Source: Chloroflexota bacterium (GTDB lineage: Bacteria > Chloroflexota > JAHJIN01). Taken from it: a stretch of DNA of 40,214 bases. The translations under genes and the position numbers were made by a program. The notes under the pieces were generated by a model. That model saw nothing but the letters and a program-made list of their open reading frames with translations, did no database searches and was not told where the DNA came from. Positions 8,002-16,561 of this stretch are shown here, piece after piece (position 1 is the first letter of the stretch; every line of letters begins with the position of its first letter). The stretch is taken from NCBI GenBank assembly GCA_018823415.1, contig JAHJIN010000275.1:1-40214 (forward strand), written 5' to 3'.

Positions 8002-9711
8002 ATGCCACCAGAAAAACGCAGCGCGCGCAGCTTTGCCAGTCGCTATCAGGAAAGCCTGGCGTATCTGGAAAAAGGGCTATCATTTCTAGAAGCAGGCAAG
8101 GCCGAAGAGGCCATTGCCGAGCTAAACATGGCTCTGCGCTATGATCGCGAGAATACGTTGGCCTATGGCAACCTGGGGCTCGTCTATCGCCAGTTGGGAC
8201 GGCTGGACCAGGCCGCACGCATGTATGATGTGGCGCTGGAGCTGGAACCGCGTGATCCGTGGCTGCACCGGGGCCGGGGCGCGGTATACGAGGCCCAGGG
8301 TCAGCTCAGCCAGGCCCAAGAAGCCTATCGCCGGGCCATCGAGCTGGACCCCACCGATGCAGAGGGACGCTTTGAGTTGGGCAACGCCCTGCTGGGCGAG
8401 AAAAAGCTAGAGGCGGCGGTAGATGCCTTTTGCGAGGCCCTCGAGATCGACCCGCTGTTGTACGAGGCGCGCAATCGCCTGGCGTCCATCTATCGCGGCC
8501 GGGGGATGCACGAGGCGGCGCTGGAACAATACAGCATCGTGGTGCAGTACAACAAGGATCAGTCAGCCGGCCTGATCGCAGCCGAGCGCATGGCGATCAT
8601 GGGCCGAGCACTGTGGCCCATGATACGGCGCGATCCGGCCGCCTCGGCCCATGATGCCATCTTGTTGCCACCTCCGCTGGGCATTCACTGGCGTTTTGAT
8701 GGGCCGGGGGCCGTGGTGGCTCCCATCATCGCATTCAACGGGGTGGTCTATGCCGTGTGCCGGGTAGGGCGCGAGGGCGGCAATATACTCTACGCCCTGG
8801 ACGCCGTCACCGGCGAAGAGGTATGGCACTTTATCCCGACCGGTGGCGTCACGATCACGGCCTCACCAGCTGCCCAAGATGGACTGATCTTGCTGGGAAC
8901 CAACCAGGGCACGCTCTATGCCCTGGATGCGGCGGTGGGACGCGTGGCCTGGCAGTGGGATACCCAGGGCGCGATCCAGGCCGCGCCGGTGGTGACGCAG
9001 GACACGGTCTATGTGGGCACGATGGGCGGGTGCCTGGCGGCGTTGGACCTGCTCACCGGACAGGAACAATGGTGTGTCGAGACCGGAAACGCCATACACA
9101 TGGCCCCGGTGGTGGCCCAGGGGCGCGTCTTTGTCAGCGACCGCGCCGGCCGGTTCCGCGCCCTGGACATTACCACCGGGCGCGAGCTCTGGTCGGTCAG
9201 CGTGAGCGATATTCCCAGCATGCCGATGGTGCTGGGACCTACCGTGTTTGTCCCCACGGTCGAACACGAATTGTATGCCCTGGTAGCCGCCACCGGCCAG
9301 CGACGGTGGATTGCCCGGTTCAAGCCCCTGCGCAGTGGCGGGTTTTCCGACATGACCGGCTGGGAAAGCCGGCTGTATCTGGCCTATGGGCACGTGCTGG
9401 CCGCGCTAGACATCATGTCCGGCCAGATCGAATGGGAAGTGCCTATCGCCGAGGACGAGACGCCCCTGAGCGCCCCGGCGCTGGCCGGCCAGATGCTCTA
9501 TGTTTCGGCCGGCTCCCCCGGCCGGCTCTTTGCCTTTGACATCGCCCAGGGCCGCCGCCGCTGGACATACGAACTGCCCTACCCGGTGACCACGCCACCC
9601 ACCGTGATCCCGGGGGCCGTCCTGCTGGGATCGGCCGGCTCGTTGCGCGAGCTGAACGCGAACCGGCGGGTATGGGCCGGGACGATATTTTGCCTGGGGC
9701 CGCGCCATTGA
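8002..9711 (+). CDS. TPR and PQQ-repeat beta-propeller protein
   Basis: The 569-residue product joins about five TPR repeats (residues about 17-190; for example AYGNLGLVYRQLGRLDQAARM and RGRGAVYEAQGQLSQAQEAY) to a PQQ/BamB-like propeller (about 215-560). The propeller blades show the LYALDAxTGxxxW pattern repeatedly: LYALDAVTGEEVWHF, LYALDAAVGRVAWQW, LAALDLLTGQEQW, FRALDITTGRELW and LFAFDIAQGRRRW. There is no signal peptide or membrane helix, so unlike BamB or quinoprotein dehydrogenases it should stay in the cytosol; a scaffold or sensing role is inference. The active-site residues of quinoprotein dehydrogenases are not evident. AAAGGAGA four bases upstream supports the ATG at 8002. It stands alone with its own promoter and a terminator at 9744. 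Confidence 0.8.
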   Translation: MPPEKRSARSFASRYQESLAYLEKGLSFLEAGKAEEAIAELNMALRYDRENTLAYGNLGLVYRQLGRLDQAARMYDVALELEPRDPWLHRGRGAVYEAQGQLSQAQEAYRRAIELDPTDAEGRFELGNALLGEKKLEAAVDAFCEALEIDPLLYEARNRLASIYRGRGMHEAALEQYSIVVQYNKDQSAGLIAAERMAIMGRALWPMIRRDPAASAHDAILLPPPLGIHWRFDGPGAVVAPIIAFNGVVYAVCRVGREGGNILYALDAVTGEEVWHFIPTGGVTITASPAAQDGLILLGTNQGTLYALDAAVGRVAWQWDTQGAIQAAPVVTQDTVYVGTMGGCLAALDLLTGQEQWCVETGNAIHMAPVVAQGRVFVSDRAGRFRALDITTGRELWSVSVSDIPSMPMVLGPTVFVPTVEHELYALVAATGQRRWIARFKPLRSGGFSDMTGWESRLYLAYGHVLAALDIMSGQIEWEVPIAEDETPLSAPALAGQMLYVSAGSPGRLFAFDIAQGRRRWTYELPYPVTTPPTVIPGAVLLGSAGSLRELNANRRVWAGTIFCLGPRH

Positions 9712-9743
9712 CCAGCCCGCACGATGATGGGTCTATACACAGC

Positions 9744-9778
9744 GCACCGCCCGACCATGATGGTCGGGCGGTGCTTGT
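9744..9778 (+). terminator. Terminator after the TPR-PQQ gene
   Basis: A perfect 14-bp stem (GCACCGCCCGACCA with its complement, loop TGA, 9744-9774) is followed by TTGTT. The T-run is short but the stem is strong. It separates two convergent genes. Confidence 0.65.
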
Positions 9779-9806
9779 TAACACAGATTGCGATTATGAT
9801 TCGCTG

Positions 9807-10115
9807 CTAGTCTGGATACGGCTCGCGAATGTCTGGTATCGGACCATCAAGCTCGAAACGGGTCTCCACCACCAGACGGATCGCGGTGCGCTCCATGCCA
9901 TCGATCAACACGTCGATAAACGCCGGGATGCAAACCAGATCGACCCCAGCCGGGGCCAGGTAACCCCGCGCAATAGCCACTGCCTTGATTGCCTGATTGA
10001 CCGCGCCAGCGCCAATCGCCTGTACTTCGGCCCGTTGACCGCTGCGAATAACGCCAGCAATAGCTCCCGCCACGGCGGTGGGACGAGATGATCCAGAGAC
10101 TTTGAGCACTTCCAT
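9807..10115 (-). CDS. spoVS: SpoVS family protein
   Basis: Stage V sporulation protein S is a small Alba-like, probably nucleic-acid-binding protein. The family signature is plain: MEVLKVSGSSRPTAVAGAIAG, AEVQAIGAGAVNQAIKAVAI, ARGYLAPAGVDLVCIPAF and DGMERTAIRLVVE. At 102 residues it exceeds Bacillus SpoVS (86) by a short acidic, proline-containing tail (DGPIPDIREPYPD). GAGGAGG lies eight bases before the ATG at 10115. It follows ymdB by 51 bases on the same strand, the order rny-ymdB-spoVS known from Bacillus. No sporulation genes are seen nearby, so a role outside sporulation is likely (inference). Confidence 0.93.
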   Translation of the reverse strand: MEVLKVSGSSRPTAVAGAIAGVIRSGQRAEVQAIGAGAVNQAIKAVAIARGYLAPAGVDLVCIPAFIDVLIDGMERTAIRLVVETRFELDGPIPDIREPYPD

Positions 10116-10166
10116 GACGTTTGCCTCCTCTAGATAGCCAGGCTGATCAGGATGACGTCCTGTTGG

Positions 10167-10967
10167 CTATCGTTCGTGTGGGCTACCATTGACGAAATCG
10201 TCTATCCGTGTGATGTGCAATGCCCGGCCCGAAGATCTATCTGCCTCCACCAATACCGAGTTGAATTGCACCGGCCCTCCGGCCACCAGGAATCGCGCCG
10301 GCAATCGGGTGCGAAAATGGTTCACCACCTTGTCCACCCGCACGCCCAAGATCGAGTCGCGCGGCCCCACCATGCCCACGTCGGTGATAAACGCTGTGCC
10401 GCGAGGCAGAATCCGCGCATCGGCGGTGGGCACATGAGTATGAGTACCCAACACGGCCGTTGCCCGGCCGTCCAGGTGCCAGGCCAGGGCCGCCTTTTCC
10501 GAAGTCGTTTCAGCGTGTACGTCCACCACCACGCACCGCGCTGGCTCCTGGCTGAGTATGGCATCCACTGCCGCAAAAGGACAGTCTACATGGTCCAAGA
10601 ACATGCGCCCTAGCAGGTTGACGATCAGGACCGGTCCCCAAGTCAACGCGCCCCGGCCCGGCGCGCCGGCCGGATAGTTCAGGGGACGCAAGACCGGCTC
10701 GTCGGAATCCAGCATGGGCAGGATCTCTTTTTGCCGCCAGATGTGATTGCCCGAGGTAATCACGTCCACATCGCAGGCAAACAACTCGCGCGCCGTTTCC
10801 GGGGTCAGGCCACGCCCCCCGGCGGCATTCTCGCCATTGGCAATCACCAGATCCACGTGGTGAGCGGCACGCAGGCGGGGCAACAGCTCAGCAACCGCGT
10901 GCCGCCCGGGGCGTCCCACCACGTCGCCGATCATCAAGATGCGCAACGTATCGCTATCGGCCGTCAC
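10167..10967 (-). CDS. ymdB: YmdB-type metallophosphoesterase
   Basis: This matches the TIGR00282/YmdB family of calcineurin-like phosphodiesterases, which in Bacillus acts on 2',3'- and 3',5'-cyclic nucleotides and influences development. Metal-site motifs are visible: [13 protein letters not shown] (Asp), [10 protein letters not shown] (Asn, Glu), TSGNHIW (Asn, His), [11 protein letters not shown] (His, Glu) and [11 protein letters not shown] (two His). The length of 266 fits the family. The start is GTG at 10967, which overlaps the rny stop in a GTGA four-base overlap, indicating translational coupling. Cytosolic; no signal peptide. The pairing with rny suggests a joint role in RNA turnover or its signalling. 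Confidence 0.93.
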   Translation of the reverse strand: MTADSDTLRILMIGDVVGRPGRHAVAELLPRLRAAHHVDLVIANGENAAGGRGLTPETARELFACDVDVITSGNHIWRQKEILPMLDSDEPVLRPLNYPAGAPGRGALTWGPVLIVNLLGRMFLDHVDCPFAAVDAILSQEPARCVVVDVHAETTSEKAALAWHLDGRATAVLGTHTHVPTADARILPRGTAFITDVGMVGPRDSILGVRVDKVVNHFRTRLPARFLVAGGPVQFNSVLVEADRSSGRALHITRIDDFVNGSPHER

Positions 10968-12511
10968 TTGGCATAGTCCACGGCGCGGGTCTCGCGGATC
11001 ACGGTAACCTTGATCTGCCCGGGGTATTCCAGGCTCTCTTCGATCTTTTTGACTACGTCACGAGCCAGGCGAGCCGAGGCCAAATCGTCAATGGCCTCGG
11101 GCTTGACTATGATGCGCACCTCACGCCCGGCCTGGATGGCGTAGGACTTTTCCACGCCCTGGAACGAGTTGGCGATATTCTCCAGGGCCTCCAACCGCTT
11201 GATATAGCCTTCCAGTGTCTCGCGGCGCGCGCCGGGCCGCGCCCCCGACAGGGCATCGGCGGCCTGTATCAGCACCGCCTCGACCGTTTGCGGCTCTTCT
11301 TCGCCGTGGTGCGCGGCAATGGTATGGACAATAGCCGGCGAGCGGCCGTGGCGCTTGGCCATGTCTGCCCCAATGAGAGCATGCGGGCCGTCCACCTCGT
11401 GATCGATGGCTTTGCCAATGTCATGGAGCAAGCCGCCGATCTTGCAAGTGTTCACGTTCGCACCCAGTTCGCTGGCCATCATGGACGCCAGCCGCGAAAC
11501 CTCGATCGAGTGCTGGAGGACATTTTGACCATAGCTGGTGCGGAATTTGAGCCGGCCCAACAGGCGAACCAACTCGGCGGGCAAGCCACGCACTCCCAGG
11601 TTATACACGGTCTGTTCGCCGGCCTCGCGGATCACCGCCTCCACTTCTTCACGGGCCTTGTCCACCACGCTCTCGATGCGGGCCGGGTGAATGCGGCCAT
11701 CCACCACCAACTTGCTCAACGCCACCCGGGCAATCTCGCGTCGTACCGGGTCAAACGCCGAAATGATCACCGCCTCGGGCGTATCATCCACGATCAGGTC
11801 CACACCCGCGATCTTTTCCAGAGCCCGGATGTTGCGCCCTTCGCGCCCGATGATGCGGCCCTTCATGTCATCCGAGGGCAATGGCACCACGCTCACGGTC
11901 GTTTCGGCCACCTCTTCCGAAGCCAGGCGCTGCATGGCCAGGGCAATGATCTCGCGCGCCTTTTTGTTCGCCTCCTCGCGGGTCTCCATTTCGACCTCGC
12001 GGATCACGCGGGCCGCATCCTGGCGCACCTCCGACTCGACGCGTTCTAGGAGCAGGCTCTTGGCCTCGTCTTGCGTGAGCTGGGCCACCCGTTCCAGTTC
12101 GTGGACCTGTTGCTCTTTGACCGACTCGATCTGGACCCGCAACTGTTCCAGTTCGCGTTCGGTGGTGCTCAGCTTGCGTTCGCGGCGCTCATAAGCTTCG
12201 AACCGCTGGTCCAGGCTTTCATTACGCTGCTGCAGGCGGCGCTCCTGGCGTTGCAAATCCGCGCGGTTTTCTTTTTCTTCCTCCTCTAACGCTTGACGTA
12301 GTTTCAGCGCTTCATCTTTGGCCTCGAGCAAAATCTCTTTGCTCTCGGCCTTGGCCTCAGCCAACGCGCGTTCAGTTTCCAGGGTCACGGATCGGAGTTG
12401 CGAGTTCACCAGGTATTGCTTGATCAGGTACCCAATGGCCAGTCCGACGAACAACGTGACCAATGACGAGCCAATGACAAGTGCTAGACTAAGGACTCCT
12501 TGCTGGGGCAT
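10964..12511 (-). CDS. rny: Ribonuclease Y
   Basis: RNase Y is a membrane-anchored endonuclease that starts mRNA decay. The 515-residue protein shows an N-terminal helix (residues about 7-30), a long charged coiled coil (about 40-190), a KH domain with [16 protein letters not shown] (about 217-232), and an HD domain (about 330-425) with HSIEVSRLA and the metal-binding GLLHDIGKA. All parts are intact and the length is normal. GAGGTGA just upstream supports the ATG at 12511. Its promoter at 12919-12947 leaves a leader of about 400 bases. It forms an operon with ymdB and spoVS. Confidence 0.97.
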   Translation of the reverse strand: MPQQGVLSLALVIGSSLVTLFVGLAIGYLIKQYLVNSQLRSVTLETERALAEAKAESKEILLEAKDEALKLRQALEEEEKENRADLQRQERRLQQRNESLDQRFEAYERRERKLSTTERELEQLRVQIESVKEQQVHELERVAQLTQDEAKSLLLERVESEVRQDAARVIREVEMETREEANKKAREIIALAMQRLASEEVAETTVSVVPLPSDDMKGRIIGREGRNIRALEKIAGVDLIVDDTPEAVIISAFDPVRREIARVALSKLVVDGRIHPARIESVVDKAREEVEAVIREAGEQTVYNLGVRGLPAELVRLLGRLKFRTSYGQNVLQHSIEVSRLASMMASELGANVNTCKIGGLLHDIGKAIDHEVDGPHALIGADMAKRHGRSPAIVHTIAAHHGEEEPQTVEAVLIQAADALSGARPGARRETLEGYIKRLEALENIANSFQGVEKSYAIQAGREVRIIVKPEAIDDLASARLARDVVKKIEESLEYPGQIKVTVIRETRAVDYAK

Positions 12512-12912
12512 GCTTCACCTCTCTAAAAGATCGGTAAAGCCTTTCCCGGACTCGGGCTTGCTTGTATGATTGGTTACAGCAGGGCCTCGATATGTTCCCT
12601 CCACGCGTGATCGGATGATTCAGACATGGTTTTGGACCGTACGGCCTTGTGCCCGGGCCGTGATCTGGATTGCCCGGTGCTTCTGGCCTAGTCATGGTCC
12701 TCGCCAGAAGCAGAAGAAAATCCGTCTCTATTCTTGGCTGGCAGCGGCGAACTGGGTCTCGCCGGGATAACCGAGCCGGTGCTCCAGTCTGACATCAATT
12801 TCAGACACGTGAATCACGTGAACGCGATGGATTGGTTGTGCTTGCGTTTCAGCCGTGTCCGCGAAAGACATAAACCGATAGATATGGGTTGGGGGACTCG
12901 TGTCCCATTTGC
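12512..12912 (-). promoter_or_regulatory. Long structured 5' leader of rny
   Basis: Between the predicted start near 12912 and the rny ATG lie about 400 bases without a convincing gene. The stretch contains a perfect 10-bp hairpin (TGCTTCTGGC at 12678-12687 with its complement at 12703-12712), a 6-bp hairpin at 12787-12806 (GTCTGA/TCAGAC), and CACGTG-AAT-CACGTG at 12806-12820. Short ORFs on this strand have atypical composition and were not accepted. The function is unknown; autoregulation is a hypothesis. Confidence 0.5.
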
Positions 12913-12918
12913 ACCTCT

Positions 12919-12947
12919 ATCATACGCATTTTTGTGTCGCGTGTCAA
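12919..12947 (-). promoter_or_regulatory. Promoter of rny-ymdB-spoVS
   Basis: On the minus strand a perfect TTGACA (12947-12942) and TATGAT (12924-12919) have a 17-base spacer. It lies just downstream of the recX terminator, so rny is transcribed separately from recA-recX. Confidence 0.8.
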
Positions 12948-12986
12948 GAGCAAAAGACGTGTTTTGAGTGATTTGTGACAAAATGC

Positions 12987-13017
12987 AAAAAAGCGGATGC
13001 CCTGGTGGGGCATCCGC
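12987..13017 (-). terminator. Terminator after recX
   Basis: A perfect 10-bp stem (GCGGATGCCC and its complement, five-base loop, 12993-13017) is followed on the minus strand by six Ts. It is a classic rho-independent terminator 21 bases past the recX stop. Confidence 0.88.
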
Positions 13018-13038
13018 AAGGTCGTCAAACCGGGTATT

Positions 13039-13689
13039 TCAGGCCGGCTCGTCAGAATCCAGTGCCAAATCACGCCACAATTGGTCAATGGCCTCCCTGG
13101 CGCTCTCATAGTCAAAGCCCCGGCGCTGCAACAGGCCGCCGAGCTTGCGTTGGAAATCGGGGCGCGGTGCCGCCGAGGCTGCCAGTCGTTCCGCCCGAGA
13201 CCGGGCCACGCGATAAGCACGGGTGGCTTCATCGCCGGGCACGTCATCCAGCACTTGCTGGATAATGGCCGGGGCCACACCTTTTTGCCGCAACTCGTAT
13301 TCCAGGCCCCGGGCGCCACGCGGTCGAAAGGCCAGCCGGTTCTCTACCCAAAAGCGCGCAAAGGCCAGGTCGTCCACCAGGTTCAACTCGCGCAACCGGT
13401 CCAACACCTGATCGATAGCCACGGGGGCAAAGCCCTTCTGGCTCAGGCGCTGTCGCACTTCGGCCTCGCTGCGCGGCCGGCGCGCCAAGAAATCCACGGC
13501 CCGGGCCTGGGCCCGCTCGACCGTATCGCGCGCAGCCAGCCGGTCCAGGTCGGCCTCAGTCAATGGCTGTCCCACGCGCAACTCTGCGGCCAGCACACCG
13601 TCCAGCCCCAGGGCAAAGTGCCCATCCAGGTAGACGTTGACGCGGCGAGGGTTCTTTTTTTGACGTTCCAGGGCCGTGATCTGGGACAT
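13039..13689 (-). CDS. recX: Regulatory protein RecX
   Basis: RecX binds RecA filaments and limits recombinase activity. The 216-residue, helix-rich product shows the family pattern of three-helix repeats: AVDFLARRPRSEAEVRQRL, LSQKGFAPVAIDQVLDRL, LVDDLAFARFWVENR, ARGLEYELRQKGV and LLQRRGFDYESAREAI. The length is within the family range. It lies 81 bases downstream of recA on the same strand, with a terminator hairpin between them, so expression probably depends on read-through from recA. The RBS is weak: AGAGG sits about ten bases before the ATG at 13689. Confidence 0.93.
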   Translation of the reverse strand: MSQITALERQKKNPRRVNVYLDGHFALGLDGVLAAELRVGQPLTEADLDRLAARDTVERAQARAVDFLARRPRSEAEVRQRLSQKGFAPVAIDQVLDRLRELNLVDDLAFARFWVENRLAFRPRGARGLEYELRQKGVAPAIIQQVLDDVPGDEATRAYRVARSRAERLAASAAPRPDFQRKLGGLLQRRGFDYESAREAIDQLWRDLALDSDEPA

Positions 13690-13706
13690 GAGCCGGGCCT
13701 CTATGT

Positions 13707-13740
13707 AAAAGGCGCACTCCCCTGGGCAGGGAAGCGCGCC
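13707..13740 (-). terminator. Attenuating terminator between recA and recX
   Basis: On the minus strand a 13-bp stem with two G-T pairs (13711-13740, loop GCCC) is followed by TTTTA. It lies 18 bases before the recX start codon. A similar terminator with partial read-through is known between E. coli recA and recX. Confidence 0.75.
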
Positions 13741-13770
13741 CTGATATGCCGATCACCCACGCACGAGGGC

Positions 13771-14829
13771 CTATTCCTCTTCCTCTTCGAACTCGGCCCC
13801 TTCGTCGTCTGAACCGGCCCCGACGGCCGGCACCCGCATCGAGTTGCGCACTTCTTGCTCGATGCGGGCAGTCAACTCTGGATTGTCACGCAGAGCCTGC
13901 TTGGCGTTTTCGCGGCCCTGGGCCAGGCGCTCTTCGCCATAGTAATAGAATGCCCCGCTCTTGCGGATGACGTCGGTCTCGACGCCCATATCCAGCAGGC
14001 CACCCTCTCGGCTGATCCCGTCGTCAAACATCATGTCAAATTCTACCTGGCGAAATGGGGGCGCCACCTTGTTTTTGCGCACCTTGACGCGCACCCGGTT
14101 GCCAATGATGTCGGCACCTTCTTTGATGGAAGCGACCCGGCGAATTTCCAGCCGCACCGAGCTGTAGAACTTGAGTGCGCGGCCACCGGGCGTGATCTCG
14201 GGATTGCCAAAGACAATGCCTATCTTTTCGCGAAGCTGGTTGACAAAGACAACGGCAGTGCCGGTCTTGGAGATGGCGCCCGACAGCTTGCGCATGGCCT
14301 GGCTCATGAGCCGGGCCTGCAAAGCCATGTGCGCATCACCCATCTCGCCCTCGATCTCGGCACGGGGCACCAGGGCCGCCACCGAGTCTACCACCACAAT
14401 GTCCACCGCGCCGCTGCGCACCAACGCCTCGCAGATCTCCAGGGCCTGCTCGCCGGTATCGGGCTGCGAGATGAGTAGGTTGTCAATGTCCACGCCGCAC
14501 TTTTGGGCATAGAGCGGGTCCATGGCATGTTCCACGTCAATGTAGGCAGCCACACCACCCAGTCGCTGCGCCTCGGCGATGATGTGCTGGGCCAGGGTGG
14601 TCTTGCCGGCGCCCTCGGGGCCATACAACTCGGTCACGCGCCCCCGGGGAATCCCCCCCACACCCAGGGCCATGTCCAGGGCAATGGAGCCGGTAGGAAT
14701 AACCTGCACGTCCAGGCGAGCGGCCTCGCCCAGTTTCATGATCGCGCCTTTGCCATATGCTTTTTCAATACTACCAATGGCCGCTTCCAAGGCCTTGATT
14801 TTGGCCTGTGCTTCCTTTTGTTCTGCCAT
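13771..14829 (-). CDS. recA: Recombinase RecA
   Basis: RecA forms filaments on single-stranded DNA, drives strand exchange and triggers LexA self-cleavage. The 352-residue protein has Walker [10 protein letters not shown] (about 70-78), [12 protein letters not shown], Walker [13 protein letters not shown], loop L1 [19 protein letters not shown], loop L2 [17 protein letters not shown] and a strongly acidic tail (EFEEEEE) like other RecAs. I chose ATG 14829 because GAGGAGG lies nine bases upstream and the protein then starts at the usual point; an upstream in-frame ATG at 14880 lies inside the promoter. recX follows. A LexA-like site overlaps the promoter. Confidence 0.98.
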   Translation of the reverse strand: MAEQKEAQAKIKALEAAIGSIEKAYGKGAIMKLGEAARLDVQVIPTGSIALDMALGVGGIPRGRVTELYGPEGAGKTTLAQHIIAEAQRLGGVAAYIDVEHAMDPLYAQKCGVDIDNLLISQPDTGEQALEICEALVRSGAVDIVVVDSVAALVPRAEIEGEMGDAHMALQARLMSQAMRKLSGAISKTGTAVVFVNQLREKIGIVFGNPEITPGGRALKFYSSVRLEIRRVASIKEGADIIGNRVRVKVRKNKVAPPFRQVEFDMMFDDGISREGGLLDMGVETDVIRKSGAFYYYGEERLAQGRENAKQALRDNPELTARIEQEVRNSMRVPAVGAGSDDEGAEFEEEEE

Positions 14830-14878
14830 CCGAACAGCCCTCCTCGTCGTGTTTGGGCGTGTGATTCGCCACAAGGAC

Positions 14879-14907
14879 ATTATAGCACATTTGTTCTAAG
14901 TGGGCAA
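14879..14907 (-). promoter_or_regulatory. Promoter of recA
   Basis: On the minus strand TTGCCC (14907-14902) and a perfect TATAAT (14884-14879) have a 17-base spacer. The predicted start is near 14872. Confidence 0.75.
14884..14897 (-). promoter_or_regulatory. LexA-like operator in the recA promoter
   Basis: AGAACAAATGTGCT on the minus strand is a near-palindrome matching the Gram-positive SOS box pattern GAAC-N4-GTTC at all but one position (GTGC). It sits between the -35 and -10 elements, where a repressor would block RNA polymerase. No lexA gene is in the window. Confidence 0.5.
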
Positions 14908-14918
14908 GGGGGATCGAA

Positions 14919-15062
14919 GTGGTGATTACCCACATCTCACCACGGAGGCACGGAGTGCACGGAGAAGACCCAGAAAAATTCCTGCCTCGGTGGTCTCCGT
15001 GTCTCTGTGGTGGAAAAATCGTCGACTGAAAGACACCCACCGTACTTGTGGGCAATCACCAC
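14919..15062. mobile_element. MITE-like element with target duplication
   Basis: A 144-bp non-coding element is bounded by 16-bp inverted repeats, GTGGTGATTACCCACA (14919-14934) and its complement at 15047-15062 with one mismatch. It is flanked on both sides by the direct repeat GGATCGAA (14911-14918 and 15063-15070), consistent with an 8-bp target-site duplication. Inside is a second inverted repeat (14938-14955 with 14995-15012, 16 of 18 paired) of the CACGGAG/CTCCGTG type. It encodes nothing and would need a transposase in trans. It lies between recA and the nitroreductase gene. Confidence 0.75.
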
Positions 15063-15077
15063 GGATCGAACTGTCAG

Positions 15078-15599
15078 CTAATCGAGCCAGGTGGTGACGT
15101 CGGTCAACGGTCGCCGGTCGGTGCGGGGTGCATCGTCGTCGGCCGGATAGCCTATCGGCAGCAGGATCACCGGGCGCTGGCCGGGGCGTAGGTGCAAGGC
15201 CCGGGCAGCCGCCGATTCGTCAAACGCACCCACCCAGCAGGCCCCCAGGCCCAACGCGACGGCAGCCAGCAGGATGTGCGCGGCAGCCGCGGCAGTGTCT
15301 TGCAGACAATAGAGTTCCTCGCCCCGGCGCCGGTATCGGACAGCAGAGCGCGACGGCTCGGCGCAGACGGCAATGACCACCGGGGCCTCGGCCACAAAGC
15401 CCTGTCCGTAAGCGGCCCCGGCCAATTCCTGGCGCACGTCCGCGTCGCGCACGACCAGAAAATGCCAGGGTTGCAGATTCCCGGCCGAAGGCGCGCGCAC
15501 AGCGGCTTGTAGCAATCGCTGCACCTGCTCGTCGGTCACGTCCTGGTCGGTAAAGCGGCGCACGCTGCGCCGGGCGGCGATGGTCTCCCCAAAGTCCAT
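15078..15599 (-). CDS. Nitroreductase family protein
   Basis: This is a 173-residue FMN-dependent NAD(P)H oxidoreductase of the nitroreductase fold. Family signs are the N-terminal ARRSVRRFTDQDV (FMN phosphate-binding arginines), RAPSAGNLQPWHFLVV, the central AAAAAHILLAAVALGLGACWVGAF and the C-terminal ILLPIGYPADD. It is on the short side of the family. The substrate cannot be told. GAGAGG five bases upstream supports ATG 15599. It follows recR by 22 bases and is probably the last gene of the dnaX operon. No functional link to recombination is known to me. Confidence 0.88.
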   Translation of the reverse strand: MDFGETIAARRSVRRFTDQDVTDEQVQRLLQAAVRAPSAGNLQPWHFLVVRDADVRQELAGAAYGQGFVAEAPVVIAVCAEPSRSAVRYRRRGEELYCLQDTAAAAAHILLAAVALGLGACWVGAFDESAAARALHLRPGQRPVILLPIGYPADDDAPRTDRRPLTDVTTWLD

Positions 15600-15621
15600 G
15601 TTGCCTCTCTGACCGGGTTGG

Positions 15622-16239
15622 TCACACCTCACGACGGCCGGTGATGGCCCGGCTCAATGTCACCTCATCGGCGTATTCCAGGTCGCCGCCCATGGGCAGC
15701 CCCCGGGCCAGCCGGGTCACGCGCACGCCCAGGGGCGACAGGAGCCGGGCCAGGTACATGGCCGTGGCCTCGCCTTCCAGGTTGGGATTGGTTGCCAGGA
15801 TCACCTCGTCAATGCCGCCAGCGCGCATCCGGGCCATGAGCGCGTCGATCCGGAGATCATCTGGCCCAATGCCGTCTACCGGCGAGATGACGCCGTGCAG
15901 CACGTGGTACAGGCCGTGGTATTCGCCGGTACGCTCCAGGGCCGACACGTCCAGCGGCTCTTCGACCACGCAGATGCGATCCCTGTCGCGGGCCTCGCTG
16001 GCACAAATACCACAGGGATCGGCCACCGTGATATTGTGGCACACCGAGCAGAACCGAATCTGGGCGCGCAGTTCGGCAATGGCCTGGGCCAGCTCGCTGA
16101 CTTCTTCGACCGGGGCGCGCACCAGGTAAAACGTAAGGCGCTGGGCGGTCTTGGGACCAATGCCGGGCAGTCGCTGCAGGGCTTCGATGAGCCGGGCAAC
16201 GGGGGGAATGTTGGCGGAGCGGCGTGGTTCTGAGTGCAT
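15622..16239 (-). CDS. recR: Recombination protein RecR
   Basis: RecR acts with RecO and RecF in loading RecA at gaps. The 205-residue protein shows the N-terminal helix-hairpin-helix (LQRLPGIGPKTAQRLTFYLV), a C4 zinc finger (CSVC, then CGIC), and a Toprim domain (ICVVEEPLDVSALE, then EVILATNPNLEGEATAMYLA). The length is typical. It starts at ATG 16239 without a good Shine-Dalgarno sequence and only 10 bases after the ybaB stop, so coupling is likely. It sits in the conserved dnaX-ybaB-recR order. Confidence 0.96.
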   Translation of the reverse strand: MHSEPRRSANIPPVARLIEALQRLPGIGPKTAQRLTFYLVRAPVEEVSELAQAIAELRAQIRFCSVCHNITVADPCGICASEARDRDRICVVEEPLDVSALERTGEYHGLYHVLHGVISPVDGIGPDDLRIDALMARMRAGGIDEVILATNPNLEGEATAMYLARLLSPLGVRVTRLARGLPMGGDLEYADEVTLSRAITGRREV

Positions 16240-16249
16240 GGCGAGTGAT

Positions 16250-16561
16250 CTAGGTCAGGCCGGGGATCTTGAGGCCGCCGGTAACCGCGCCCATGCGCTC
16301 GGCAGCCAGTTCCTGGGCCTTTTCCTGGGCCTCGTTCAAGGCAGCCAGGATGAGGTCCTGGAGCATGTCCACGTCTTCTGGATCTACCACGGCCGGGTCG
16401 ATGGCAATGTCCAGCACCTTCTGGTGGCCGTTCATCTGTACCGTGACCATGCCACCGCCGGCCGAGCCTTCGACGACCTCTTCGGCCAGAGCAGCCTGGG
16501 TTTCCAGGAGCTTTTTCTGCATCTGTTGAGCTTGTTTCACGAGGTTTATACTGCCGCGCAT
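16250..16561 (-). CDS. ybaB: YbaB/EbfC nucleoid-associated protein
   Basis: A 103-residue DNA-binding protein of the YbaB/EbfC family, which dimerises in a tweezers shape. Visible are the N-terminal helix ([20 protein letters not shown]), the strand core [40 protein letters not shown] and a C-terminal helix. AAGGAGAC just upstream supports ATG 16561, five codons after the first in-frame ATG. It lies between dnaX and recR, its usual place. Confidence 0.95.
   Translation of the reverse strand: MRGSINLVKQAQQMQKKLLETQAALAEEVVEGSAGGGMVTVQMNGHQKVLDIAIDPAVVDPEDVDMLQDLILAALNEAQEKAQELAAERMGAVTGGLKIPGLT

Noticed and set aside
12489-12695. 68-codon minus-strand ORF in the rny leader
   Set aside because: GAGGA precedes its ATG, but the composition (Pro, Arg, Gly, Cys) is unlike neighbouring proteins and it overlaps the rny start.
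12906-13319. 156-codon minus-strand ORF running through the recX end
   Set aside because: It overlaps recX in another frame and crosses the recX terminator; the composition is not coding-like.
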